Below the pieces are notes generated by a model, which did no database searches, was not told the origin of the DNA, and worked only from the letters and a program-made list of their open reading frames with translations. Of a stretch of 64,000 bases of DNA, positions 33,025 to 42,587 are shown piece by piece. Source of the DNA: Aldrovandia affinis. Taxonomy: Eukaryota > Chordata > Actinopteri > Notacanthiformes > Halosauridae. Numbering within the stretch: the first letter of the stretch is position 1; each line of letters begins with the position of its first letter. The position numbers and the translations under genes are program-made. The DNA is taken from positions 434,001 through 498,000 of the forward strand of contig JAINUG010000228.1 of NCBI GenBank assembly GCA_029706075.1, in the 5' to 3' direction.

Positions 33025-34335
33025 CAGGCAGTCCCCGGGTTACGAACGCCCGACTTACGGACAACTCGTAGTTACGAACGGACTGCCATAAGGCCTATTA
33101 TATTTTTTAAATCGAGTTAAATACAATAGTTCGTTCGTTCAATTACTTAAAAGCTGCTCGTGCAGCAAGTGAAAGCGATTGCAACAAAGAATTTGGTGTG
33201 AGTAGGGGTTGGTTCAATCGCTTTAAATTGAGAGCAAATTTACATAATATTAAAGTTCAAGGTGAAGCAGCGAGTGCAGATGTGCTGCTAAAGTCCATCT
33301 CCAAGTCCATCATCTTCTGCATCATCCAGTTATTAATGTTATCATAATGTTACCTCACAAATGAGTGTTAACCTTTAATCATGATCCTTTTTCTTTTTTC
33401 TATCGAAACTGTTTTAAGAACTGTTTATTTGTATTATTCTTTATTGTTTTATACAGTACAGTACTGTATGTATGTACAGTACATAGTTACTTTTATTACT
33501 GTATTATTATTATTAATATTACAATATTGTTATTACATTTATTACATTTATGTACTGAATGTTATGTTTAAGATGTTTTATTGTATTTGGAAGTTTTTCT
33601 TAAGTGTTTTATATACATAGCAAAAAGTATCGAGTATAAAACAAAGGAGGTTATATTAATGTTATGTAATGCCTTTGTCAGACCGCACTTAGAATACTGT
33701 GTGCAGTTCTGGGCACTGCACTACAAGAAAGATATAGAAGCTCTTGAAAAAGTCCAAAGAAGGGCAACTAAACTGATACCTGGTACGAAAGGTAAAAGTT
33801 ATGATGATAGACTTAAGGCACTCAATCTATTTAAATTTAGCAAACGGAGACTTAGGGGGGATTTGATTGAGGTTTTTAAATTCCTAAAAGGGATTAACAA
33901 AGTAAAATACCAAAGATTTTTTTAAGATAAGTGGGGTCAGCAGAACAAGAGGCCACAGGTGGAAATTAGTTAAAGGCAAATTCCGCACAGATATTAGGAA
34001 GTTTTTCTTTACACAGAGAGTTGTCAATGCCTGGAACAGCTTGCCAGGTCAGGTAGTAGAGGCAGACGCTTGGGCTATTCAAGTCCAGGCTAGATGTAGT
34101 ACTAGATACTCTTTAGATTAGGACATGATGAGCCTAGATGGGCCGAACGGCCCGTTCTCAACATTATGTATTCTTATGTTCTTATATGCACAGAAAGGTC
34201 AAATAAATAAATAAGACAAACATTTGACTAAGTGACGATTAATAAGAACTGTATGTACCTGTTCCAACTTACATACAAATTCGACTTAAAGACAGACTTA
34301 AGAATGGATCTCGTTCGTAACCCGGGGACTGCCTG
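33025..34335 (+). mobile_element. Tigger-like (pogo/CENP-B type) transposon remnant, unit 1
   Basis: The termini CAGGCAGTCCCCGGGTTACG and the inverted CGTAACCCGGGGACTGCCTG are flanked by TA (33023-33024 and 34336-34337), as in TcMar-Tigger elements. A short plus-strand stretch at 33148-33285 translates to KAARAASESDCNKEFGVSRG then WFNRFKLRANLHNIKVQGEA, the CENP-B-like HTH that precedes Tigger catalytic domains. The DDE region is gone. A CR1 LINE fragment occupies 33595-34185, so the LINE inserted into the transposon, whose last 140 bp resume at about 34190. Confidence 0.88.
33595..34185 (+). pseudogene. CR1-like LINE 3' end inside Tigger, unit 1
   Basis: The open frame to 33925 reads AKSIEYKTKEVILMLCNAFV, RPHLEYCVQFWALHYKKDIE, LEKVQRRATKLIPGTKGKSY and RRLRGDLIEVFKFLKGINKV, the C-terminal region of CR1 polymerases. 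A T run at 33916-33923 shifts the frame; the rest (WKLVKGKFRTD, RVVNAWNSLPGQ-like) continues to about 34085. A 3' UTR with GATGGGCCGAACGGCCCGTT and an ATTCTTATGTTCTTA end follows, typical of CR1 tails. The reverse-transcriptase palm is missing through 5' truncation. TATATACATAG before and TATATGCACAG after may be the target duplication. The family is close to the LINE at 58885-60335. Confidence 0.85.
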
Positions 34336-34337
34336 TA

Positions 34338-35364
34338 CTTATAAGTTACGAATGACACATCAAATGAATTGAAGCCTGTATCACTCTGAATATTGCACAT
34401 TTTCCATAAACCAAACTCCCATTGGACCTTACATGGTTGGAGGATTGAGCTGAATATGCTTGTGACTACAGGCTGCAGATTTATGTTTGGTATTTCTGCA
34501 AAATGTGGGCTGGGATTTGCACCCCACACGGTGAAGGCCATCACTGAAAAGGTCCATGTCCTCGCCGATGATTTACAGAGCCAAAATCTGGCCTGATGAG
34601 CCCCATCGCAGGTGTGCTGACAAGCACTCCATCTCCCAGTCAGTGGACGGGTGTGACGGTACTGAACTGTGGCAAGGACAGTGCGGTGTCTGCGCAGACG
34701 GTTCTGACACTCCTGTCAGGACCCATATATCCATCTTGCATCAGCCACACATAAATGAGACAGAGATAAAACCTCAGGTGGCTTCACAGCCCACTTAATA
34801 AAGGCCTTGATGGAAGCCTCTGTCAAGGAGAAAGAAACTGTGAAACCAGGAAATAATAATAATCACTTCTTATAGTATTGTACCTTCGTGTGTAAATCAA
34901 GAGAATCCTTGTAAAATAAAAGGTAGTGTGGGCAATACAAAGTTGCAAAAGCCAACAGTCAACTTAAATACGGACACAGATGGTTATCGTGCCGTGATGT
35001 ACCGTGCTGTCGGTGGAAAATCGTTGATTGAATCCATAAGTCCCTTATGGAAATTAAATGAACATAATGGATATTGTAACACTTCACAATATATGGGCAC
35101 ATAATAACTGTGGTTTTCAGATATTGCAATATATTTATCATTATACATTTCCTAAAAGTCCATACATTTAAAATATATTGCAGTATATTCCATTTCTGTA
35201 TGGGGTAAGTGACCTCTCTGAACCAGTAATGCTCATCGGGTGTCTAAATGTTTCCGTGTCAGTAACAAAACTCATCATGCGTTTTGACATTTCTACACTG
35301 GTAACGTAGCTTCTCAGGTGAGTGAAAGCTTGTAGTCAAATAGTTGGGACCACAAGTTCACATT
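34338..35364. other. Single-copy-looking DNA within unit 1
   Basis: Little simple sequence; GC-richer at 34500-34800. An 80-codon open frame at 34556-34798 is preserved in unit 2 (38265-38507) but has no recognisable domain. That preservation is explained by recent duplication, not selection. Confidence 0.5.
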
Positions 35365-35456
35365 GGGACCACATATAGTGAAAAATGTATGCATTCACTA
35401 CTGTAAGTCACTTTGGATAAAAGCGTCTGCTAAATGGCATGTATTATATTATATTA
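35365..35456 (+). mobile_element. SINE 3' half, unit 1
   Basis: AAATGTATGCATTCACTACT then GTAAGTCACTTTGGATAAAA and GCGTCTGCTAAATGGCATGT match the body and tail of the complete SINE at 27852-28020. The tRNA-like head is missing. A TTATATTATATT tail runs into the ATT microsatellite. Confidence 0.85.
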
Positions 35457-35459
35457 TCA

Positions 35460-35516
<57 letters not shown>
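35457..35516. repeat. (ATT)n microsatellite, unit 1
   Basis: About 18 ATT units grown from the SINE tail. The poly-Asn end of a minus-strand open frame here is an artefact of this tract. Confidence 0.95.
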
Positions 35517-35519
<3 letters not shown>

Positions 35520-35558
35520 CAAATAGTCCTACATAAGGAGCTACATAAGTACTGTACA

Positions 35559-36101
35559 GTGGTTTTCTTAAGGCTACACAGCTGTTTAGTCCCAATCCCT
35601 TGAGTTCCCCTTGCATTGTGCATGTGGAAATGCTCTTACTTTCACTATTAAACATAGCCGAGAGTTCTACTGTTGATTTGTTACGATATGATTTCACCAA
35701 ACGATTAAGTGGTCGCCGATCACGATCATTCAAGATTTTTTTCCGACCACATTTCTTCCTCGAAGATGATGGTTCACCACTATCCTTCCAGGTTTTAATA
35801 ATGCGTTGGACAGTTCTTAACCCAATTTGAGTAGTTTCAGAAATCTCCTTAGTTGTTTTCTTTGCTTGATGCAGGCCAATTATTTCACCCTTCTGAAACA
35901 GATTAACATCTTTTCCACGACCACAGGATATGTCTTCCGACATGGTTGTTTAAGAAATGAGAAGCTACTCACTGCATCAGTTAGGGTTAAATAACTTGTT
36001 GCCAGCTAAAACATATTAATCACTGCAGTAATTATCCAATGAAGGCTCTTACCTATTTGCTTAGTTAAATCCAGGTGGTGACTTTTTTTTTGGGCCAGGC
36101 A

Positions 36102-36104
<3 letters not shown>
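35559..36104 (-). pseudogene. Tc1-like transposon right half, truncated by the duplication
   Basis: Copy of 31831-32376. The minus-strand frame from 35943 encodes the same first 129 residues (MSEDISCGRGKDVNLFQKGE through NSCVALRKPL) and then runs into unrelated unit-1 DNA at 35558. The catalytic domain and left inverted repeat are absent, so it cannot be an independent insertion. What remains is the DNA-binding half of a transposase. Confidence 0.93.
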
Positions 36105-36181
<77 letters not shown>

Positions 36182-36211
36182 TGAGAGAGAGAGGGAGGGA
36201 GAGAGAGAGAC
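36105..36211. repeat. (TA)n(GA)n compound microsatellite, unit 2
   Basis: Counterpart of 32377-32481 with slightly different TA and GA lengths. Confidence 0.95.
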
Positions 36212-36730
36212 TGCACTCAAGACTCCCTGTTACTCCACACTGTAATCATAAGCTCAAAAGCTTCGGTCCTCGAACACATCCTGTAATTTCCTGATAACCT
36301 TGTACCGCCCTGCGAGTTGGAAATGTGTGAGGTAGGCCTCAGAAAAACAGAGAGCAGAAAGTAATGTGGCACAGAGACAACAATCTACTGAGCACTGAAG
36401 CACCAGACTTCAACTAAATTATTTTAGTTATGTTTTCATTCACACTTGCAGAAAAGGACAATGGTCTCTCAGAAATATTTTCTTCAATTGAGACACACAT
36501 TTACATTAATTATTTTATTATTATTATTATTATTAATATTAATAATAATAAGAAATATATTTTATTATTATTTTGTATTATTATTCAATCCAAGCAATAT
36601 TATATGAACCTTTTAACTTTTACAAAACAACTAACCACTGTGGCCTGGGTTTAATCAAAATTTGACTCACAATTAAAAACAAATGTAAGTCTAACTTGCA
36701 AAAATGTGTTTGTGAATAACCCAGCATTTA

Positions 36731-38045
36731 CAGGCAGTCCCCGGGTTACGAACGTCCGACTTACGGACAACTCGTAGTTACGAACGGACTGCCATAAGGC
36801 CTATTATATATTTTTAAATCGAGTTAAATACAATAGTTCGTTCGTTCAATTACTTAAAAGCTGCTCGTGCAGCAAGTGAAAGCAATTGCAACAAAGAATT
36901 TGGTGTGAGTAGGGGTTGGTTCAATCGCTTTAAATTGAGAGCAAATTTACATAATATTAAAGTTCAAGGTGAAACAGCGAGTGCAGATGTAAGTGCTGCT
37001 AAAGTCCATCTCCAAGTCCATCATCTTCTGCATCATCCAGTTATTAATGTTATCATAATGTTACCTCACAAATGAGTGTTAACCTTTAATCATGATCCTT
37101 TTTCTTTTTTTCTATCGAAACTGTTTTAAGAACTGTTTATTTTTATTATTCTTTATTGTTTTTTACAGTACAGTACTGTATGTATGTACAGTACATAGTT
37201 ACTTTTATTACTGTATTATTATTATTAATATTACAATATTGTTATTACATTTATTACATTTATGTACTGAATGTTATGTTTAAGATGTTTTATTGTATTT
37301 GGAAGTTTTTCTTAAGTGTTTTATATACATAGCAAAAAGTATCGAGTATAAAACAAAGGAGGTTATATTAATGTTATGTAATGCCTTTGTCAGACCGCAC
37401 TTAGAATACTGTGTGCAGTTCTGGGCACTGCACTACAAGAAAGATATAGAAGCTCTTGAAAAAGTCCAAAGAAGGGCAACTAAACTGATACCTGGTATGA
37501 AAGGTAAAAGTTATGATGATAGACTTAAGGCACTCAATCTATTTAAATTTAGCAAACGGAGACTTAGGGGGGATTTGATTGAGGTTTTTAAATTCCTAAA
37601 AGGGATTAACAAAGTAAAATACCAAAGATTTTTAAGATAAGTGGGGTCAGCAGAACAAGAGACCACAGGTGGAAATTAGTTAAAGGCAAATTCCACACAG
37701 ATATTAGGAAGTTTTTCTTTACACAGAGAGTTGTCAATGCCTGGAACAGCTTGCCAGGTCAGGTAGTAGAGGCAGAAACGCTTGGGCTATTCAAGTCCAG
37801 GCTAGATGTAGTACTAGATACTCTTTAGATTAGGACATGATGAGCCTAGATGGGCGAACGGCCCGTTCTCAACATTATGTATTCTTATGTTCTTATATGC
37901 ACAGAAAGGTCAAATAAATAAATAAGACAAACATTTGACTAAGTGACGATTAATAAGAACTGTATGTACCTGTTCCAACTTACATACAAATTCGACTTAA
38001 AGACAGACTTAAGAATGGATCTCGTTCGTAACCCGGGACTGCCTG
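36731..38045 (+). mobile_element. Tigger-like transposon remnant, unit 2
   Basis: Counterpart of 33025-34335 with the same TA-flanked CAGGCAGTCCCC ends; the right end has lost one G (CCCGGGACTG). The HTH-coding stretch is at about 36855-36990. It contains the nested CR1 fragment. Confidence 0.88.
37307..37895 (+). pseudogene. CR1-like LINE 3' end inside Tigger, unit 2
   Basis: Counterpart of 33595-34185. The open frame reads the same AKSIEYKTKEVILMLCNAFV to KGINKVKYQRF block with one Thr-to-Met change (LIPGMKGKSY). The T run at 37629-37633 is shorter here. Downstream, unit 2 keeps GCAGAAACGCTTGG where unit 1 has lost two bases, and unit 1 keeps GGGCCGAACGG where unit 2 has lost one. Each copy therefore decayed separately after the duplication. 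Confidence 0.85.
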
Positions 38046-39104
38046 TACTTATAAGTTACGAATGACACATCAAATGAATTGAAGCCTGTATCACTCTGAA
38101 TATTGCACATTTTCCATAAACCAAACTCCCATTGACCATACATGGTTGGAGGATTGAGCTGAATATGCTTGTGACTACAGGCTGCAGATTTATGTTTGGT
38201 ATTTCTGCAAAATGTGGGCTGGGATTTGCACCCCACACGGTGAAGGCCATCACTGAAAAGGTCCATGTCCTCGCCGATGATTTACAGAGCCAAAATCTGG
38301 CCTGATGAGCCCCATCGCAGGTGTGCTGACAAGCACTCCATCTCCCAGTCAGTGGACGGGTGTGACGGTACTGAACTGTGGCAAGGACAGTGCGGTGTCT
38401 GCGCAGACGGTTCTGACACTCCTGTCAGGACCCATATATCCATCTTGCATCAGCCACACATAAATGAGACAGAGATAAAACCTCAGGTGGCTTCACAGCC
38501 CACTTAATAAAGGCCTTGATGGAAGCCTCTGTCAAGGAGAAAGAAACTGTGAAACCAGGAAATAATAATAATCACTTCTTATAGTATTGTACCTTCGTGT
38601 GTAAATCAAGAGAATCCTTGTAAAATAAAAGGTAGTGTGGGCAATACAAAGTTGCAAAAGCCAACAGTCAACTTAAATACGGACACAGATGGTTATCGTG
38701 CCGTGATGTACCGTGCTGTCGGTGGAAAATCGTTGATTGAATCCATAAGTCCCTTATGGAAATTAAATGAACATAATGGATATTGTAACACTTCACAATA
38801 TATGGGCACATAATAACTGTGGTTTTCAGATATTGCAATATTTAAAAATAATAAATAAAATACATTGCTATTAAATATATTTATCATTATACATTTCCTA
38901 AAAGTCCATACATTTAAAATATATTGCAGTATATTCCATTTCTGTATGGGGTAAGTGACCTCTCTGAACCAGTAATGCTCATCGGGTGTCTAAATGTTTC
39001 CGTGTCAGTAACAAAACTCATCATGCGTTTTGACATTTCTACACTGGTAACGTAGCTTCTCAGGTGAGTGAAAGCTTGTAGTCAAATAGTTGGGACCACA
39101 AGTT

Positions 39105-39213
39105 CACATTGGGACCACATATAGTGAAAAATGTATGCATTCACTACTGTAAGTCACTTTGGATAAAAGCGTCTGCTAAATGGCATGTATTATATTATAT
39201 TTATATTATATTA

Positions 39214-39254
<41 letters not shown>
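39105..39254 (+). mobile_element. SINE 3' half and ATT tract, unit 2
   Basis: Counterpart of 35365-35516. The tail CTTTGGATAAAAGCGTCTGC lies at 39160-39179; TTATATTATATTTATATT then leads into (ATT)n to 39253. Confidence 0.85.
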
Positions 39255-39256
<2 letters not shown>

Positions 39257-39599
39257 CAAATAGTCCTACATAAGGAGCTACATAAGTACTGTATATAGGA
39301 GTTAATTGAACTACACAATGGGGCGATTCAGTGGAATATTTATTTACTATACAAATATTTTGACTGAGATTTAACATTGAAACTGGTCTAGTATCAGTCT
39401 GATGGTCTCAGTGGATACACTGCCTGCTAATAAGCAAAGCAAAGTTTACCTGCAGGGTATTTGCTCAGCTGTTCAATTACTTGCAAAGGCCATCTTTCAA
39501 TAATTCAGACTCCTCATTTCAAAACTCTTGTTTTTAGCTCATTAAATGAAGGTTGTAATACAAAATACCTTTGCCATCTATTGTATGCTAACATTGGAC

Positions 39600-39965
39600 A
39601 TTTATCAGATCCTAATAATGCATTGCATTTATATAGCGCCTATCATCTCATGATTTCACACTGCTTTACAGTGAATGGGAGAATTCACCTCAACCACCAC
39701 CAATGTGTAACACCAATTTGGGTAATGCATGGCAGCCATTTTGTGACAGAACACTCACAAAACATCAGATGAGGTGGAGAAGGAGGGGTTATTAAGGTAA
39801 TTAACCTGGGGGATAAAATGTCCAGATTGAGAAAGCCAGTGTGGGAATTGGGCCAGGACACCAGGGGATGCCAATACTCTCTTTTAATGAATGGGTGCCC
39901 GGGGCCCGAGCACCCACGGAGAAGGACACCACGGGGGATGCATTGATTTGATAGCAACTCCACCT
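39600..39965. repeat. Dispersed teleost repeat, class not assigned
   Basis: CATTTATATAGCGCCTATCA, then CCACCACCAATGTGTAACAC, GGCAGCCATTTTGTGACAGA and GGGAATTGGGCCAGGACACC follow each other in an order I recall from dispersed repeats in fish genomes. No terminal repeats, coding sequence or target duplication were identified, so the class is open. Confidence 0.5.
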
Positions 39966-40878
39966 AGCTTTTAATGACCACAGTGATTCAAAGATGGATC
40001 CTGACTGCATGCCTTTTTGCTTCTGAACTGAACAAGTTAAGTCAATAGTGCATGTACATGCTCCTTATCATCAAGGGGTTTCACACTAGACTAATATTTC
40101 TTCAGTGTATTGTTATTATTTGAATTTCCTACTATACCTCGGGGGAAACATATCCAATGCTCTGTTAGAAGCATTACAGCCCGTAACGATGAAAGAATCG
40201 CTGTACTGAAAACTTTTCCTGCGTCTCAAACATCGGTGGAAAATATAACACATATTGAAACAGTCAAACTTGCTACCATTATCTCACACTTCCTCAGGTG
40301 AAAACATTGATGCCTGCTTGGGTTTCAAAGCGCCTACTTACAAAGGCAGCAGAAGCACAATCTGCCCCCCCCACCGGCTGAGGAGTCCTCCCCCCGCACA
40401 ACAGCCAGTGTGCTGCGTGAGATCCGAGGAGGAAGTCACTAAAGCTCTCACTTCCTGCCGTCTGCGCATAAAGATGTGAGGGGTGGTGTCAGGCACCGGC
40501 GTGCTGTCAAAGAGCTCTGCATTAATAGTAATCAAGTGCCCCAGGCGCCCAGCACAGAAATACTCCTCCGCTTCAGACAACTTACACTGAATGACTAAGT
40601 GCGGAAACTGGAGGAGATACAAGAATGCAGAGAAATAGACAGTAGCTTTCCATTACTGTGACAAAGACGGTTGATTTCAGCATGCATTCAGAAAAAGGAA
40701 CCCAGCGTAAAATTTTCAGCATGTATGACGCAGATACAAATATTGGCATCACTACCTTCAGGAGGTGCAAAGCAAAAAAGAGTTAAGCTGTAAAATGTAC
40801 TGAAATGGGTTCTGAGGTACTGCACACTCTTCCTATTTATAGAGATCATTTACAATATGTTTGTCAGACACTGCAACT

Positions 40879-40918
<40 letters not shown>

Positions 40919-42271
40919 ATACATATATAAATAAGTGAACAGAGACAGACGTGGAAATATATTGGTGACAACACAGAAGGGCATAAAACAAAGACAGCCT
41001 TTTCAGATAATAATGCAAAAGGTAAAAATCATGTCAAAGTCCCTCATGTTGACAAAATGCCACACACTGAAGCGGTATGGGCCTCACACCAGTTTTATGA
41101 ATGCAGCGATCATTTGAGTCAGATGGATCGATCCAGAGAAACTCCACAACGGGATCAGGGCGTTACTGTAGGATGGACTGTATTAGATCACGGGGAATAT
41201 CCGATGATGTTTTCATCAAAAGCAATGTTGCAGAAATAATTGCAATCCAAAGACAATTTTGGATGCTCGTTATTGTCTGTATTGATATGATGGGCAAGCC
41301 ACAGAAACTGTATCAAATGTATCAGTGAGCTTGGGACTGTGCTTGTAAATGTGCTGTTGCAACAGCTGAGACAGGGAAGAAACTCCTAATGAAGGCCAAG
41401 AAGAAGCGGACAGGTTGCACATTCTGTTAGGAGAAAAGGGCTCTACCTGGGCCAGTTTCGCACTTTTTTGTCAGCACGTTGCACCTGGACACACTCAATT
41501 CATTGTTCTCAGAGAGCCCAATGTATGCCCAGAACACAATAGCCTAGATTAAATCAATACTTGTCCTTAACTTTGACCTTGGTTTAATCATTTTTCCTGA
41601 ATTTTGACTTATAATGCTGAGCTGACACTACATGATTTTACAGATTCCAGCATCGCAGATGAGTTGCTCTCATGTGAGATGATCAACGAGCCCAGACAAT
41701 TGGTGTCACATTATTTCTAAAATGTCGTAGCTTTTGTAGTGTAAGAGGTGCTACGAGGCAATTTGTCAACTATCAGTACCAACAGCCAATGATCTGTGTT
41801 AGGGTGTGATGACAATGAATAGACAGACTAATACATTTGATTTGATATTGTGTTAAATGTAACTCACAGACATGCACTATCACCTAAATAGTTATCTAAT
41901 GTTAGTTAACTACATTTGACTTGCAAAGTTAATAACTGAGTAAAAGCTTCTATTTTTCCGCTCTCACCTCCAACTCTCTTTTATGAATTGATAGTGCATG
42001 TTGCCCGCCGTTGGCCCAACCAGTTGCATGTCCACCTCGTTTCCTCTACTTTTTTAAAGTTTTGATGTTTTGCACACACAGAACACACAGACCATATGCA
42101 ATCACACACAAAGATTGCAGCCATTTGCTGTTGTTCTTGGTCGTCCATATTTGGTTATGCAAATGCACTGGGGAGGCTTTAAACAAATGCATAAAATAGG
42201 GATATGATGAAAAATAAATAATAAATAGCGACACATTAAAGACCAATTTACTAAGACTGGTTCTAATTATG
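39966..42271. other. Single-copy-looking DNA with a GA microsatellite
   Basis: (GA)n lies at 40883-40914. The GC-richer block 40270-40620 has mixed sequence resembling a conserved non-coding block, by inference. No exon or repeat was otherwise recognised. Confidence 0.35.
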
Positions 42272-42587
42272 TGTAGCGGGGAGAGGTAGGCACGTCTTCT
42301 TTAAGAACACACCCACTAATCGAGTTAGTCAGGTAATGCAAGCTGTTTCATATTCCCCATTTACTTTCCTTTTATACCTTATCTCAGGTAGGTAATGCCA
42401 GGCATTGACTCGTCTTTTTTCTTTGTTCGTTTAGCTTCTTTTTGCCATTTTGTGGGTTTTTAATTGTAATAAATGTTTAAAATGCATTGTTTGTTATAGC
42501 TCCACGTTTCTTGAAATGGTGGCATTAATAGCAACTTTAAAATACTTATTGTACTTGTGAGTACCGGAAATTCTCTGTCATTACACT
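42272..42587 (+). mobile_element. Possible solo LTR
   Basis: Starts TGTAGCGGGGAGAGG and could end at CATTACA. A TATA-like TTTTATACC near 42370 and an AATAAA near 42468 are spaced as in an LTR promoter/R region. No target duplication supports the ends, so the boundary is provisional. Confidence 0.35.

Larger units (their letters stand above)
31831..35556. repeat. Tandem duplication, unit 1 (about 3.73 kb)
   Basis: Starts GTGGTTTTCTTAAGGCTACA inside the Tc1 transposase and runs to AGTACTGTA at 35556. The same sequence recurs, in the same order and orientation, from 35559. Contents: half a Tc1 element, TA/GA and ATT microsatellites, a Tigger element with a nested CR1 fragment, about 1 kb of single-copy-looking DNA, and a SINE tail with an ATT tract. 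By eye the units differ by roughly one to two dozen substitutions and small indels plus microsatellite length. Confidence 0.95.
35559..39292. repeat. Tandem duplication, unit 2 (about 3.73 kb)
   Basis: Direct repeat of 31831-35556. The junction reads ACTGTACAGTGGTTTTC, with two bases (CA) between the end of unit 1 and the start of unit 2. Unit 2 differs by about 38 extra bases near 38842-38879 (TTAAAAATAATAAATAAAAT region), a shorter first ATT tract, a 4-base gain near 36990 and scattered single-base changes. Confidence 0.95.

Noticed and set aside
34556-34798. 80-codon open frame identical in both tandem units
   Set aside because: Identity reflects recent duplication of the whole unit. No domain, codon pattern or splice context supports a gene.
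35449-35560. Poly-Asn extension of the truncated Tc1 frame
   Set aside because: Read-through of an ATT microsatellite across the duplication junction, not a designed fusion.
31831-39292. Reading the repeated ATT and TA/GA tracts as a CRISPR-like array
   Set aside because: Simple sequence repeats in a eukaryotic tandem duplication; no regularly spaced unique spacers.
41600-41830. Possible dispersed repeat (GCTGACACTACATGATTTT region)
   Set aside because: Feels familiar as fish repeat DNA, but no ends, tail or coding part could be defined.
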